From Owenia fusiformis (taxonomy: Eukaryota; Annelida; Polychaeta; Sabellida; Oweniidae): a stretch of DNA of 60,000 nucleotides. The stretch covers positions 19,991,759 through 20,051,758 of the forward strand of contig CAIIXF020000009.1 of assembly GCA_903813345.2 (NCBI GenBank). The letters run 5' to 3'. This document shows positions 37,501 to 46,514 of the stretch, piece after piece. A model generated the notes under the pieces. That model made no database searches. It was given only the letters and a program-made list of their open reading frames with translations, and was not told the DNA's origin. The translations under genes and the position numbers were made by a program. Each line of letters starts with the position of its first letter. Position 1 is the first letter of the stretch.

Positions 37501-38191
37501 GGTTTTGTAATTCTTAATAGCTCCTCACCTAATGCTATATGCAAAGTTGTGAGTCGATGACATCACTTCCTGTGTGAAATTTTAAAAGATGGCAGCTTAC
37601 TGGAATTGAGCATCACATTTCTAAGTGATCAAATTTGACCATATCAAAACATTTTTGCGTGTTTTGCTAAACATGGCAAGCATATATATGGTTATCGTTA
37701 TGGAATATTCCTTTAAGATGTCAACATTCGTCATTTTATCACTAAATATTCTAAAAGTATGTGATTAATGAAATGGAATGAATGTACCCTCGAATATATA
37801 TATTTTATCATGGTTAGAGTGTGGACCAATATTTTTCTGATCGTAAACGGTCGTTCATATTCTTATTTTCAATTTCAAAATGACCAAGATTATACAATAT
37901 GAGTAGAATTAGTTAAAGAATAAGAATTTCAATCTTTTTAAATATACGTACGCTCGATTTGTGCCACTCCAAATCCCAGTGTACAAATTAAACTAAAATA
38001 TGAAAGTTGAAATATTAATAACATATCTCATCTTTATACAATACATCACTTCCCTAAGAGGATAAATGTTCTTAATTTTAATTGTACACACACAAAATAG
38101 GTACGATTGAAGTCATACTGACTTTCTGAATTATCTAACAATATAATTCAACGCCTTACCTAATTCCAAATTGCCATAAATATGCGGCCAT
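25483..38191 (-). CDS. Gene B: complete secreted chitin-binding/LamG precursor with furin-type sites
   Basis: Thirteen exons: 38191-38160, 37992-37952, 35767-35588, 35310-35263, 35062-34907, 34125-33752, 33175-33070, 31552-31388, 31115-30922, 29744-29552, 27241-27104, 26891-26794, 25584-25483. Total 1827 nt, 608 residues plus TAG, all GT-AG and in phase. Signal peptide 1-21; CBM14-like 25-85; acidic linker 85-101; Cys-rich 101-153; LamG-like 153-312; unknown helix-rich region 313-496; segment bracketed by RRKR and RQKR (about 501-542); conserved C-terminal segment 543-608. The product should be secreted and bind chitin or another glycan; the dibasic sites suggest cleavage into a large N-terminal and small C-terminal products. 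The closest known analogue is Pif, also a processed precursor. A TATA box lies 58-64 nt upstream of the ATG and AATAAA 68 nt after the stop. Confidence 0.85.
25665..26516. mobile_element. Tc1-type MITE in gene B intron 12
   Basis: Ends TA-CAGTCCCCTCCATAAG and the inverse of TA-CACTCCCCTCCATAAG, with pairing arms of at least 100 bp (CTACGTGTTAAAGCCTC and its inverse) that continue to about 250 bp. CAGT termini and TA target fit Tc1/mariner. No transposase remains. Confidence 0.85.
26794..26891 (-). CDS. Gene B exon 12: conserved C-terminal segment
   Basis: 98 nt, acceptor TTTCCAG, donor GAG|GTAATA. It encodes VVDIPGVPSIAPITRSKYP followed by IRVGDGLVGAIDE. The IPGxP, (T/S)(R/S)SKxP and (I/L)RxGDGxxGxxDE positions are shared with C and D. 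Confidence 0.82.
27104..27241 (-). CDS. Gene B exon 11: segment bracketed by two furin-type sites
   Basis: 138 nt, acceptor TTCTGTAG, donor G|GTATAG. The in-phase frame begins GWLKRRKRSVDAL and ends EESRQKR. RRKR-S and RQKR-E are both R-x-K-R furin consensus sites and would release a peptide of about 38 residues. A different frame of this exon is also open, but only this one keeps phase with exons 10 and 12. In genes C and D the same region is split into two exons. Confidence 0.75.
28321..28470. repeat. Fragment related to the G-rich element at 14179-15852
   Basis: Contains GCACTTCCAAAGTGTTTGAG, TCAATTAGAAAAA and GGGATGCACCC...CACCCCCGTCCGCCATC, matching one unit and the right end of that element. 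No complete ends. Confidence 0.45.
29552..29744 (-). CDS. Gene B exon 10: helix-rich, unknown family
   Basis: 193 nt, phase 0 to 1, acceptor AATTTTAG, donor G|GTAAGT. It contains FIRLTKLESIISDIDPLL, aligning with the D-R-L-x(7)-MDPILI motif of C and D exon 10. Unlike those copies it does not end in a dibasic motif; B's equivalent site lies at the start of exon 11. Confidence 0.78.
29874..30385. mobile_element. Mariner-type MITE, right end missing (family of 43763-44552)
   Basis: Begins TA-CAGGGTGTTCAAAAAACG then AACCCAAAGAAATCGCTATA. The body matches 43763-44150 (including CCTCATTCAATGTGTGGTG), but no right TIR is present. It lies in gene B intron 9. Confidence 0.7.
30922..31115 (-). CDS. 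Gene B exon 9: helix-rich, unknown family
   Basis: 194 nt, acceptor TTTTGCAG, donor CAG|GTAATT. It carries WILTRDQMVKLLVDYL and NIVNRPRDITTLL. The first motif aligns with the W..(Y/R)D..V..(I/L)V.(W/Y)L motif of C and D. Confidence 0.8.
31388..31552 (-). CDS. Gene B exon 8: helix-rich, unknown family
   Basis: 165 nt, acceptor TGTTTAG, donor G|GTACGT. It is Leu/Ile-rich (MIDLINLALTALGDIVVVL, then an Asn/Pro break and FRQLLDIVYAFVDPLTD). It looks like two amphipathic helices. Length and phases are identical to A and C. Confidence 0.78.
31575..32182. mobile_element. Mariner-type MITE in gene B intron 7 (family of 58266-58887)
   Basis: Left GGGTGTTTCATATGTATGC and right inverse ending in CATATGAAACACCCTG-TA. 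Interior shares CATTGCCACC, TATCATTTTG and CTAGAAATGTGCAAT-like blocks with 58266-58887. The left terminus is degenerate. Confidence 0.7.
32534..33020. mobile_element. TTAA-flanked MITE in gene B intron 7
   Basis: Starts AGGCCCACTATACTT and ends with the inverse AAGTGGGCCT; both ends flanked by TTAA. TTAA duplication is the hallmark of piggyBac and Kolobok transposons. No coding content. Confidence 0.6.
33070..33175 (-). CDS. Gene B exon 7: end of the LamG domain
   Basis: 106 nt, acceptor TTCTTAG, donor A|GTAAGA, encoding ENLVVGQWYHICLSYDKEG and ending in a DGLRY turn. GQWYHIC is shared with gene A. Confidence 0.84.
33752..34125 (-). CDS. Gene B exon 6: main part of the LamG/ConA-like domain
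   Basis: 374 nt, acceptor ATTTCAG, donor AAT|GTAAGT. It starts LSAPCAYFSFDKNYKDISG and carries FANVEFEFSLYICLW, LHNGAEGG and ACDRVQD. It is collinear with gene A exon 6 with only small indels. Confidence 0.86.
34907..35062 (-). CDS. Gene B exon 5: second Cys-rich module
   Basis: 156 nt, acceptor GTTTTAG, donor G|GTACTC. It contains QCCLRTDGYESQIYTG and CPPGQIFYVDSCCCEG. The CPPGxxF motif is typical of peritrophin-A domains; the vicinal CC and CCC clusters are not and look specific to this family. Confidence 0.83.
35263..35310 (-). CDS. Gene B exon 4: acidic microexon
   Basis: 48 nt, acceptor TTTCCAG, donor C|GTGAGT. It encodes NPLPDFDDSCPDFLEE, one or two residues different from gene A's microexon, which makes it one of the most conserved parts of the pair. 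Confidence 0.85.
35588..35767 (-). CDS. Gene B exon 3: CBM14/peritrophin-A-like module
   Basis: 180 nt, acceptor ACTTCAG, donor A|GTAGGT. It encodes SCEKNNGFTLDRENCCGFVRC (start split here from the following GIRMQCPFMSVWHPQKC and ICV). There are nine cysteines; the Phe, Trp and Tyr-rich core matches chitin-binding peritrophin-A modules. Confidence 0.86.
37134..37716. mobile_element. TTAA-flanked MITE with about 190 bp inverted arms in gene B intron 2
   Basis: TTAA-AGGAATATTCC at the left and GGAATATTCCT-TTAA at the right, then paired arms including AAGTGATGTCATC / GATGACATCACTT and AAGATGGCAGC / GCTGCCATCTT. The TTAA flank again suggests piggyBac-type mobilisation. Confidence 0.72.
37952..37992 (-). 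CDS. Gene B exon 2: signal peptide core
   Basis: A 41-nt exon, acceptor TATTTTAG, donor C|GTACGT, encoding SLICTLGFGVAQIE across the junction. Cleavage is expected after Ala21, before QIE, the same residues as in gene A (QIEKA). Confidence 0.75.
38160..38191 (-). CDS. Gene B exon 1: start codon
   Basis: A 32-nt coding part, ATG at 38191, encoding MAAYLWQFGI and ending in phase 2 at AG|GTAAGG. Joined to exon 2 it makes a 21-residue signal peptide. The start is supported by the upstream TATAAAG and by the parallel structure in gene A. Confidence 0.72.
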
Positions 38192-38248
38192 CTTGAATTA
38201 CTTGAACTTGCAATTAATCAGTCACTTCACAGCATATTTTGTAGGGGT

Positions 38249-38255
38249 CTTTATA
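38249..38255 (-). promoter_or_regulatory. Putative TATA box of gene B
   Basis: TATAAAG on the minus strand, 58-64 nt before the ATG. Transcription would start near 38224 and give a 5' UTR of about 30 nt. It is the only well-placed TATA element near a start codon in the array, and the B/C intergenic space is only about 1.3 kb. Confidence 0.4.
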
Positions 38256-38918
38256 CGTCACAAATATCCTACATCATGTTATCCATTTAACGATAAAGCC
38301 TCGATATGATTTGAATATTTTGAATATTCCGATACGTCTTTTAGTAATCAGCTACACACGAACGGCTTTCATTTTGATGTAGACGACCTAAACATGTCGT
38401 AAACTCTTATTTCACATTTAAACTACGCGTTCAATAATGTTTAAGGTTGTATCACGCATAGACCCTGGAAAAAAATAAGCTTAAAACTGACCTATTAAAG
38501 AAAACGTCTTATAAATACAATTGCAATATCGGGCATTATCGATGTCTGTAAATGGCACAAATAATGTTTTATTTATTATCCTCCTCCCTTTCTTTAGGGT
38601 AAGATAAAGCAATGATCGGATGCCATTGAAAGAATGATACCATCTTCGGATATAGGTCAAATGGCATGTAGCGTTTTGAAGATGTCCAAACCATATACTT
38701 TTGAAAGTGATTATTCCTAAATAGCAAATATCTACTAGCAAGTATATAAAATATTAACGCTTTTGGGGCACTCTATACTTTAGGCGTAAGTGTTGTAGTT
38801 TAAACGATACACCATGGCTAGCTTTACATTTATGTATTTCACCCATTAAAGCTAAGTGCGTCTCTGTTAATAGAGCAACAAATCAATTTAATGGATGTTA
38901 ATTCAAATAGTACCCCTA

Positions 38919-39400
38919 AGTAAAATTCAAAATTTTCATTCGGAGAAGTCATTGTAACATAATCTCTGTAACAGATTATTAACCTCCAAGTCATCAGGTT
39001 ATATACTGTATGTCCTCACAGACAAGTCAATCCACGTTTTAGTGAAATGTAAATTAGGAGTGGATAAAGGTCGAATCGCAATTAATTAAGTAAAATTCAA
39101 AATTTTCATTCGGAGAAGTCATTGTAACATAATTTCTGTAACAGATTATTAACCTCCAAGTCATCAGGTAATATACTGTATAACCTCACAGACAAGTCAA
39201 TCCACGTTTTAGTGAAATGTAAATTAGGAGTGGATAAAGGTCGAATCGCATTCGGAGAAGTCATTGTAACATAATCTCTGTAACAGATTATTAACCTCCA
39301 AGTCATCAGGTTATATACTGTATGTCCTCACAGACAAGTCAATCCACGTTTTAGTGAAATGTAAATTAGGAGTGGATAAAGGTCGAATCGCAATTAATTA
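38919..39400. repeat. Three-copy tandem repeat between genes B and C
   Basis: Units start at CGGAGAAGTC 38941, 39111 and 39253 and share CATTGTAACATAAT, CAGATTATTAACCTCC, CAGACAAGTCAATCCACG and GGATAAAGGTCGAATCGCA. Copies 1 and 2 include a TTAAGTAAAATTCAAAATT lead that copy 3 lacks. Very high identity suggests recent origin. Confidence 0.92.
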
Positions 39401-39483
39401 AGTAACACAACTACAGTATATGGAATATCAACAGAGGCTGATCATTATTCCTTAAGCTTTACAAAATAACTCAAACCAATTCT

Positions 39484-39582
39484 CTAGACATCCCATACTC
39501 CAAGAGGTTGAGTGGGAATCACGTTGCTCTCTTTCAATGCCAATATGGCGTCCATATCAGGGTCAAAGTCACAGAGCACAAA
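39484..39582 (-). CDS. Gene C exon 14: last coding exon
   Basis: 99 nt, acceptor TTTTAG, stop TAG at 39484-39486. Encodes FVLCDFDPDMDAILALKESN then VIPTQPLGVWDV. No canonical AATAAA was seen in the 80 nt after the stop. Confidence 0.85.
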   Translation of the reverse strand, partial: FVLCDFDPDMDAILALKESNVIPTQPLGVWDV

Positions 39583-42500
39583 CTAAAAGATTACGTATAT
39601 TATAAATCATTTTCCAGGTCTGTATATGTGTATTAGTTTACTTATAATATATTGTTTGTATCTTAAATGGTCTTGAGAGCCCTATTCAATAAACTTTGCC
39701 TCCGGTAGACTTCTGTAACATAGTTACTATTACCATGATTCTTTATTTCCCTTTCTTATGGTATATTCAAACTCTGAGTTGAATTTGATCCGAACTAAAT
39801 AATTGAATGTTTTCTACCAAAATCGTGTATGCCGTCTATTCTTTTAAAATCAAATTGAATATTTTATTGACTGCCTTACCTCGTCCAGTTCACCAATAAA
39901 TCCATCTCCCAATCTTAACGGCTGTTTGCTACTAATGATGCGCTGAACAAGGGGTTCACCAGGAATCTCAACATTATCTATATTTGTGAAATAAAAATAG
40001 CTGCCACATTCAGTTGATATGGAAATATTGACTTACATGTATATATGAGTACGTTTTTAATTTCTTACTTCGTTTGGGTCGAGTAGGTTCGTCAAAGTTC
40101 TTTGCCTTTTCACTCCTTCGACTCTCATCTAAGATAATCTCCTAAAACATATACAAATTGTGTCCAGTGCTAAGGAATCATTTCCAGAGTTTTTAGGTCA
40201 TTTATTTTATAGGTTTGGCCAAATAATTAAAAATTCTGCTGTAAAATCTATACAAACGAAAGATTTCTCAAATAGTTTTTTACTATAATGCAAAAGTTTC
40301 AAAATGAAATTAAAACATATGTTAGGTTTATTTAGTTGAGAATGGGGTGTCAATCCAGATATCTAGAGAAAGGACAGCAAGATAATATGATATAATCTTG
40401 ATGGCCATAATTACTTTTATAAGAGAGAAATCTTCCAAAGTCAGTACATATTTAATCCATTCTTTCATAGGGTGAGTTGTCATCATAACTCGTAAATAGT
40501 CCGGGTCAATAGGGTCATTGTTACCCTCTGCATCTACAAAGTAGCCATTCCAATGATTTCTAAAAGCTGTCCTGAATTACAAACTACATGTTTAATAACG
40601 TTATTGGACTCAAGATGTTAATCTCAAAGGTTAATATCTAGTTTGTCCATTACCTTAGTCAATTTTCGACAACTCTTATCGAATTTGAGACATGGTATCC
40701 GAAAAGTAGGTCAACCAAATAAGTTCTCCTTTGTGAGAGTTATGAGAAATATTTTTTCATGAATTCGAATCCGCAAACATAATTTTGATCCAACTTTGAA
40801 ATTAAGAAGTGACGTTTTTAAATCATTTCAGTATCTCATGTTGAGTCAACGGGGCTAATAGTCCATGGTATGAAATCTCTAGGACGTCTAATGAAGGAGC
40901 TGGTAGCGCACTATAGCGCAGCGATATTTGACCTTACATTAACATACCTACATATGTCCCGTAATAATTTTTATTATAACCTTTAAATATACTTCCGGCT
41001 TTTAGGCTGAATTATGCCTGCCATTAACAGAGGTCAAAAAATCACCAAAAAATAAAATCCCAATTTCTCACAATTTGGAGTACACAATGCAACAGAAAAT
41101 AATACAAAATGATTTTAAATATATGATTTAGGTTTCTAAGCTTTAAGTTTGAGGTTATTTTTCTTATCAATACCAAAAAATATGTAATCAGTGTATCGAC
41201 ATTTTGTATTGTTTCTCAGGTATTAATAAAATAAATGTTACAAATGAATCACTTTTATATTGGAATGACAAATGTTTAAATTTTGCTAGTTTTTCACAAA
41301 AGGGGTCTCAATACGTTTTGAGATATGGACTTTTATTCAGCGGTGAAAATTATCAATAAAGGCGGGCCTATTGCTCTTCCTTGACTAATTGGGACTATAG
41401 CTAAAATTCTATTTTTTTTTCAATTATTCATGAATTCAATCAAGTCTTGATGGTTGTTTTATAAGCAACTGAGCTATATCTAACTACGGGAAATATAATT
41501 TTAGCTGTAGTCCCAATTAGTCAAGGAAGAGCAATAGGCCCGCCTTTATTGATAATTATCACCGCTGAATAAAGGTTCATATCTAAAAACGTATTGAGAC
41601 CCCTTTGTAAACAAAAATAGCATCATTTAAACATTTGTCATTCCAATATAAAAGTGATTCATTTGTAGCATTTATCTTATTAATACATTAGAAACAATAC
41701 AAAACGTCGATACACTGATTACATATTTTTTGGTATTGATAAGAAAGATAACCTCAAACTTATAGCTTAGAAACATAAATCATATATTTAAAATCATTTT
41801 TTATCATTTTCTGTTGCATTGTGTACTCCAAATTGTGAAAAATTGGGATTTTATTTTTTGGTGATTTTTTGACCTCTGTTAATGGCAGGCATAATTCAGC
41901 CTAAAATCCGGAAGTATATTGAACGGTTATAATAAAAATTATTAGGGGACATATGTAGGTATGTTAATGTAAGGTCAAATATCGCTGCGCTATAGTGTGC
42001 TACCAACTCCTTTATTAGACGTCCTAGAGATTTCATACCATGGACTAATAGTCACACGTTTTAAACAAAAATAGATCGTTCAAGCGCTCTGATGAGCTAT
42101 TTTTGTTGAAAACACATTAGCATGTGCTTTGCACTAAAGGGCTCATTGTTCTTTTTAGTAATACTCATTAAAATATTATGCAATTCCAAGGGCCTTACCT
42201 CTTTTTAGCCTGAGCCTGGTTATATCTGTACCATAGAAAACTGCTGTATCAACGGGGCTAGATAATTCACCGTTATCTTCATTAATCAGTATAGGATCCA
42301 TCTGTTCAACCATAAAACGCAATCTATCCATTTTCTTTGCCACTAAATCCGCCATCAACTCTGCCTCAGGAGAAATATCGGCAGATTCGACCACAGTGTG
42401 TACCTGTAAAAATAAAAGAATTCACTGTGTGTCAAACTGATTATTTATTTTGTGATATTGTCCTTAAATGACGATTCACTACTGGGTTGAAAAAACGTAA

Positions 42501-44935
42501 GACATATCGGCTGACAGATTATATTTTGTTCTGCATGCAAGTTTTGAAGTAGGTTTTCCTCAACATCCTTGGAAAAAGAAATCACTTTCACCCTTAAACT
42601 TCCTCAGAAATATAAACCACTTTCACCCTTAACATCTCAATATTCTCCCGTATGAAATAAATAAGGGTTATGTACTGGGAGGTTTTGGATATAGGGTTTA
42701 TCCAGAGGGAGATATGCATATCTACCGTAGGGACCGAAGGTAGATGTGCATATCTCACAATTAATTGAAGCGGGAAGATATGCACCGGATGCGGGAAGAT
42801 ATGCACCAAAGCAGGAGACATGGCGGGAGATATGGAGGTTCTGGATATGGAAACCTCAAAATCAGGATACGGGATATATCTTACCAACTTATCTCCCTAA
42901 AAATCTACTTGGCATTGGATAAATGACGCTCTTTTACTCATATGCGGCTTATTGGCGCACCAGACTTACACGTTTTATCATATGTTCGAGTGTTTGCATC
43001 ATCGACGTTGTTTCGGGTCTAAACTGCAAAAACTGGTCAAATACTTGCCAAACTTCGTCAGCTGTTCTTTCCCTAATATGTTGGTTTGTTAACCACTTTA
43101 CTATTCTTCTTACTGTTTCGTCGTAATAGAATATCCAGTTCACTGAAAACCAAGCAAGTCAGAAGTTCATCAAGTAAATAAGAATGTTGAAGCGACAATG
43201 TCAACGAGAATGGCAGCGGATTAGCAGGTGACAAAACCAAATAAACATCAACATAATCTGAAACACCTTGTGAAATCATAAAACAATAGTACATGTATAC
43301 TGTTTCTAGGTTTTGAAGAATTTTAGCATTGTATCAATGAAGATTTGGCCGAAGTTTTTTAAATTGTCACGGAAAATGATTTGAATGATAAACATGTATA
43401 AATCATTTTTATCATTGTGAAAAATCTCATGAAAAAAAACTAGACTTAGCGAAATTTCAAAGCTCTATGGAATTTCTGATCAAGGAGTTTAAAGGACTTT
43501 TTAATAGATGTTAAAAATGTAATAATTTCATTATGTTACGAATTCCATGGCTGGTGTGCATGCGTATTCTAGACTGTTGAAAAATTCATTATTTAAAAAG
43601 TATACAACAATCAAAATGAGACAACCTTTCAACTTTAAAAGACTGAACTGAATATAGAATTCGTGGATTAATGAGTGCCTTGTTTTTCGAAGGTTAATCT
43701 TAATGAATTAAAACAGTAATGAATATCATGTGCGTTTAGGATTATTTCGCTCTCTGATCGTACAGGGTGTTAAAAAAACGCAGCCCAAAGAAATCGCTAT
43801 ATCTTAGAAAATACTAATCCAATTGTGTTAATTTTTCAGGAAAGAAAGAAGAGACTGTGTATGTAAAGCCCCTGTTGTTAGTTAGTTGTAAAACATGATG
43901 CCTTGGACACCTGCTCAAAAGACATTCGTATTAGAAACATACGAAAAATGCAGTCAGAGGTTTATTTTTTTATTTATAAATTTATTTCAATGTCTACATA
44001 TGAGGTGACTGCCACAGCAATAAAACAGAATAACTTTCTAACTATAGTGTATTGGCACTTCAGATTTAGCACAAATTATCCTCATTCAATGTGTGGTGAA
44101 TTTGTGGAGTTTCATAAAAATCATCCCAGGGACTTTACAGTCATGGTCAAAATGCCTTCTTAAGTCTGCCCGAACCAGGGCGCTTGGCTGCGTTTTGAAA
44201 GGATTTCGACCATAACTGTAAAGTCCCTTGAGTGTTTTTGATTTCACTTTACAGATTTACCATATATTGAATGAAGATGATTTGTGCCAAATTTGAAGCG
44301 CCAAAACACTATGGTTAGGAAGTTATTTGTATTTTTGCGGTTGCAGTCACCCTTGACTGCGTTTTTCGTATCTTCCTATACTAGAACAAATGTATTTTGA
44401 GCAGGTGTCCAATGCATCATGTTTTACAACTAACCAACTACAGGAGCTATACATACACGGTCTCTTCTTTCTTTCCTGAAAAAATGAATATAATTGAATT
44501 AGTATTTTCCAAGATATAGCGATTTCTTTGGGTTGCGTTTTTTAACACCGTGTACATTTAAAGTAAATAAATCAGTCTACTACCTTAGACATGCTACACA
44601 GTGGGCCAAAACTGTTACCCATTCTGATGCTCTACTTTTTAATTGTATATTTTTAATTTTCCCTTTCAGAAAAATGTCACCAACGCATGATTTTTATGGT
44701 AAACATAAACATCCGGTCATCGGTGAATTATGAACTATCTTTACATTTTCATAATATCTCAAATACTAACATAATTTATCCGTAACAGTGTCCTTAAATT
44801 CATTCATTTTTTCCACCACCTCATTGTTCATAAGGTCATTTAGATCAGGATCACCATAGTCTGCCGATGCCAATCGTTCAATGTCGTTGATAACTACATA
44901 CATTATCTCCTCAAAATCAAATTCCTCCAATCTTT
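39484..44935 (-). CDS. Gene C: intact 3' half of a paralogue (exons 8-14)
   Basis: Exons 44935-44771, 43142-42970, 42403-42199, 40533-40415, 40141-40069, 39977-39880, 39582-39484 (TAG). Phases agree at all junctions and no stop interrupts the frame. The product part corresponds to the unknown helix-rich region, the RLKR and RPKR furin-type sites, and the C-terminal segment. The signal peptide, second Cys module and LamG exons were not found. A broken chitin-binding exon at about 46603 is the only upstream remnant. The gene may be a decaying copy or may use another promoter; intact splice sites suggest decay is recent or that the 3' half is still under selection. Confidence 0.72.
39880..39977 (-). 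CDS. Gene C exon 13: conserved C-terminal segment
   Basis: 98 nt, acceptor AATATAG, donor GAG|GTAAGG. Encodes NVEIPGEPLVQRIISSKQP then LRLGDGFIGELDE. It is nearly identical to gene D exon 13, so conversion or recent duplication is likely. Confidence 0.86.
40069..40141 (-). CDS. Gene C exon 12, ending in a furin-type RPKR site
   Basis: 73 nt, acceptor GTTTTAG, donor A|GTAAGA. It encodes EIILDESRRSEKAKNFDEP and then TRPKR, with Asn-Asn following. Confidence 0.8.
40415..40533 (-). CDS. Gene C exon 11: first half of the bracketed segment
   Basis: 119 nt, acceptor TTTGTAG, donor AAA|GTAATT. It encodes DPIDPDYLRVMMTTHPMKEW and IKYVL. The IDPDYLRV and TT-x-P-(M/L)-(K/R)-EW motifs are shared with gene D. 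Confidence 0.75.
40859..42047. mobile_element. Foldback element, two 553 bp near-perfect inverted arms
   Basis: Arms 40859-41411 and 41494-42047 are inverted copies (outer TAGTCCATGGTATGAAATC; inner GGGACTATAGCTAAAAT). Only about 80 bp separates them. There is no coding capacity. It lies in gene C intron 10, between the two exons flanking the RLKR site. Confidence 0.92.
42199..42403 (-). CDS. Gene C exon 10, ending in a furin-type RLKR site
   Basis: 205 nt, acceptor TTTTACAG, donor G|GTAAGG. Contains ADISPEAELMADLVAKKMD and MDPILINEDNGE, ending LRLKR with Asp following across the intron. The helix is Met/Leu-rich and could be a coiled coil. Confidence 0.82.
42661..42757. repeat. Inverted dispersed repeat, left copy
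   Basis: Contains GGTTATGTACTGGGAGG, TTTATCCAGAGGGAGAT and GGGACCGAAGGTAGATG. The inverse occurs at 47020-47125. Confidence 0.88.
42970..43142 (-). CDS. Gene C exon 9
   Basis: 173 nt, acceptor GTTTTCAG, donor CGT|GTAAGT. It encodes NWIFYYDETVRRIVKWLTNQ and a C-terminal MMQTLEHMIKR. It is closely related to gene D exon 9 and 21 nt shorter than the A/B version. Confidence 0.8.
43763..44552. mobile_element. Mariner-type MITE in gene C intron 8
   Basis: TA-CAGGGTGTTAAAAAAACG at the left and the inverse, ending AAAAACACGGTG-TA-like at the right, plus paired AAGAAATCGCTATATCTT arms. Further inner pairing (GGACTTTACAG / CTGTAAAGTCC) makes most of it a long hairpin. Confidence 0.85.
44771..44935 (-). 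CDS. Gene C exon 8
   Basis: 165 nt, acceptor TGTTTTAG. It encodes RLEEFDFEEIMYVVINDIE, then LNDLMNNEVVEKMNEF. The donor T|GTTAGT is non-optimal but is the only choice that keeps both the 165-nt length of A and B and the phase into exon 9. Confidence 0.62.
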
Positions 44936-44981
44936 CTAAAACATAAAATACAAGGCATTAACATGACAAAATGTCACCACC

Positions 44982-46205
44982 TAGTTAGGTCATTGAAGGT
45001 CAAATGTCAAATCTTAAGTCAAATCTAAAGTCAGATTTGAATTTCTGAGAACACGTAGATGATTTTGAAAATTTTTTTTAGTCAATTTGAAGCAAGTTGA
45101 AAAAAGACCTTTTTGACCTTGAGAAGGTCATTGAAGGTCAAAGGTCAAATCTAAAGTCAGATTTGAACTTCTGAGAACTTGTAAAGTCAAATTTGAACTT
45201 CTGAAAAGATGTAGATGATTTTGAAAAAAAAAATTGGTCAATTTGAAGCAAGTTGAAAACATACCTTTTTGACCTTTTTTGACCTTGAGAAGGTCATTAA
45301 AGGTCAAATGTCAAATCTTAAGTCAGATTTGAATTTCTGAGAACATGTAGATAATTTTGAAAAAAAAAATTAGTCAATTTGAAGCAAGTTGAAAAAGACC
45401 TTTTTGACCTTTTTTGACCTTGAGAAGGTCATTGAAGGTCAAATGTCAAATCTAAAGTCATATTTGAATTTCTGAGAACATGTAGATGATTTTGAAAAAA
45501 AAATTTAGTCAATTTGAAGCAAGATGAAAAAATACCTTTTTGACCTTTTTTGACATTGAGAAGGTCATTGAAGGGCAAATGTCAAATCTAAAGTCAGATT
45601 TGAATTTCTGAGAACATGTAGATGATTTTGAAAAAAAATTTAGTCAATTTGAAGCAAGTTGAAAAAAGACCTTTTTGACCTTTTTTGACTTTGAGAAGGT
45701 CATTGAAGGTCAAATGTCAAATCTTAAGTCAAATCTAAAGTCAGATTTGAATTTCTAAGAACACGTAGATGATTTTGAAAAAAAATTTCAGTCAATTTGA
45801 AGCAAGTTGAAAACAGACCTTTTTGACCTTTTTTGACCTTGAGAAGGTCATTGAAGGTCAAATGTCAAATCTTAAGTCAAATCTTAAGTCAGATTTGAAT
45901 TTCTGAGAACACGTAGATGATTTTGAAAAAAAAATTTAGTCAATTTGAAGCAAGTTGAAAACAGACCTTTTTGACCTTTTTTGACCTTGAGAAGGTCATT
46001 GAAGGTCAAATGTCAAATCTAAAGTCAGATTTGAAGGTCAAATGTCAAATCTAAAGTCAAATCTAAAGTCAGATTTGAATTACTGAGAACATGTAGATGA
46101 TTTTGAAAAAAAATTTAGTCAATGTGAAGCAAGTTGAAAAAAGACCTTTTTGACCTTGAGAAGGTCATTGAAGGTCAAATGTCAAATCTAAAGTCAGATT
46201 TTAAC
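44982..46205. repeat. Minisatellite, about 8 copies of a 130-145 bp unit
   Basis: Units contain GAGAAGGTCATTGAAGG, then GTCAAATCTAAAGTCAG, a TGTAGATGATTTTG run with oligo-A, and a double TTTTTGACC. Some units carry internal duplications of the GTCAAATCTAAAG motif. It lies exactly where the linker, second Cys and LamG exons of gene C would be. Confidence 0.9.
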
Positions 46206-46512
46206 TTCCGAGAACATTGTCCAACTGATACCCATTATCTCTGTTCATTTTAGGTTGCATTGTTTTAATATGAATTGCTTCCTTAACCCTACGTTTAAGA
46301 TCATGACTCTCATTATCAATGATTTTTACATTGTTCCAGTTTATATTATGATCATATTCCATGGAATGTTCAATAACCGCAGAAGCAAGACCTCCAGTCG
46401 ACAGTAATGTGGGTCTACGATGTTCTCTGATTCTAGTAACTAGTTCCCGCTTTGTTTCACCTACATAAGTGGCAATACAGTCTTTACAATCAAGTACACA
46501 CCTGTATAAAAA
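46201..46512 (-). mobile_element. Penelope-like retroelement fragment, GIY-YIG endonuclease domain
   Basis: Minus-strand open frame with DCKDCIATYVGETKRELVTR, then IREHRR, HSMEYDHNI, and a terminal RVKEAIHIKTMQPKMNRDNG. C-x2-C before a YVGET motif, followed by R-x-R-x(2)-EH, is characteristic of the GIY-YIG domain at the C terminus of Penelope-like element ORFs. The reverse transcriptase is absent: the copy is 5'-truncated. It sits inside the gene C chitin-binding exon. Confidence 0.85.
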
Positions 46513-46514
46513 TA

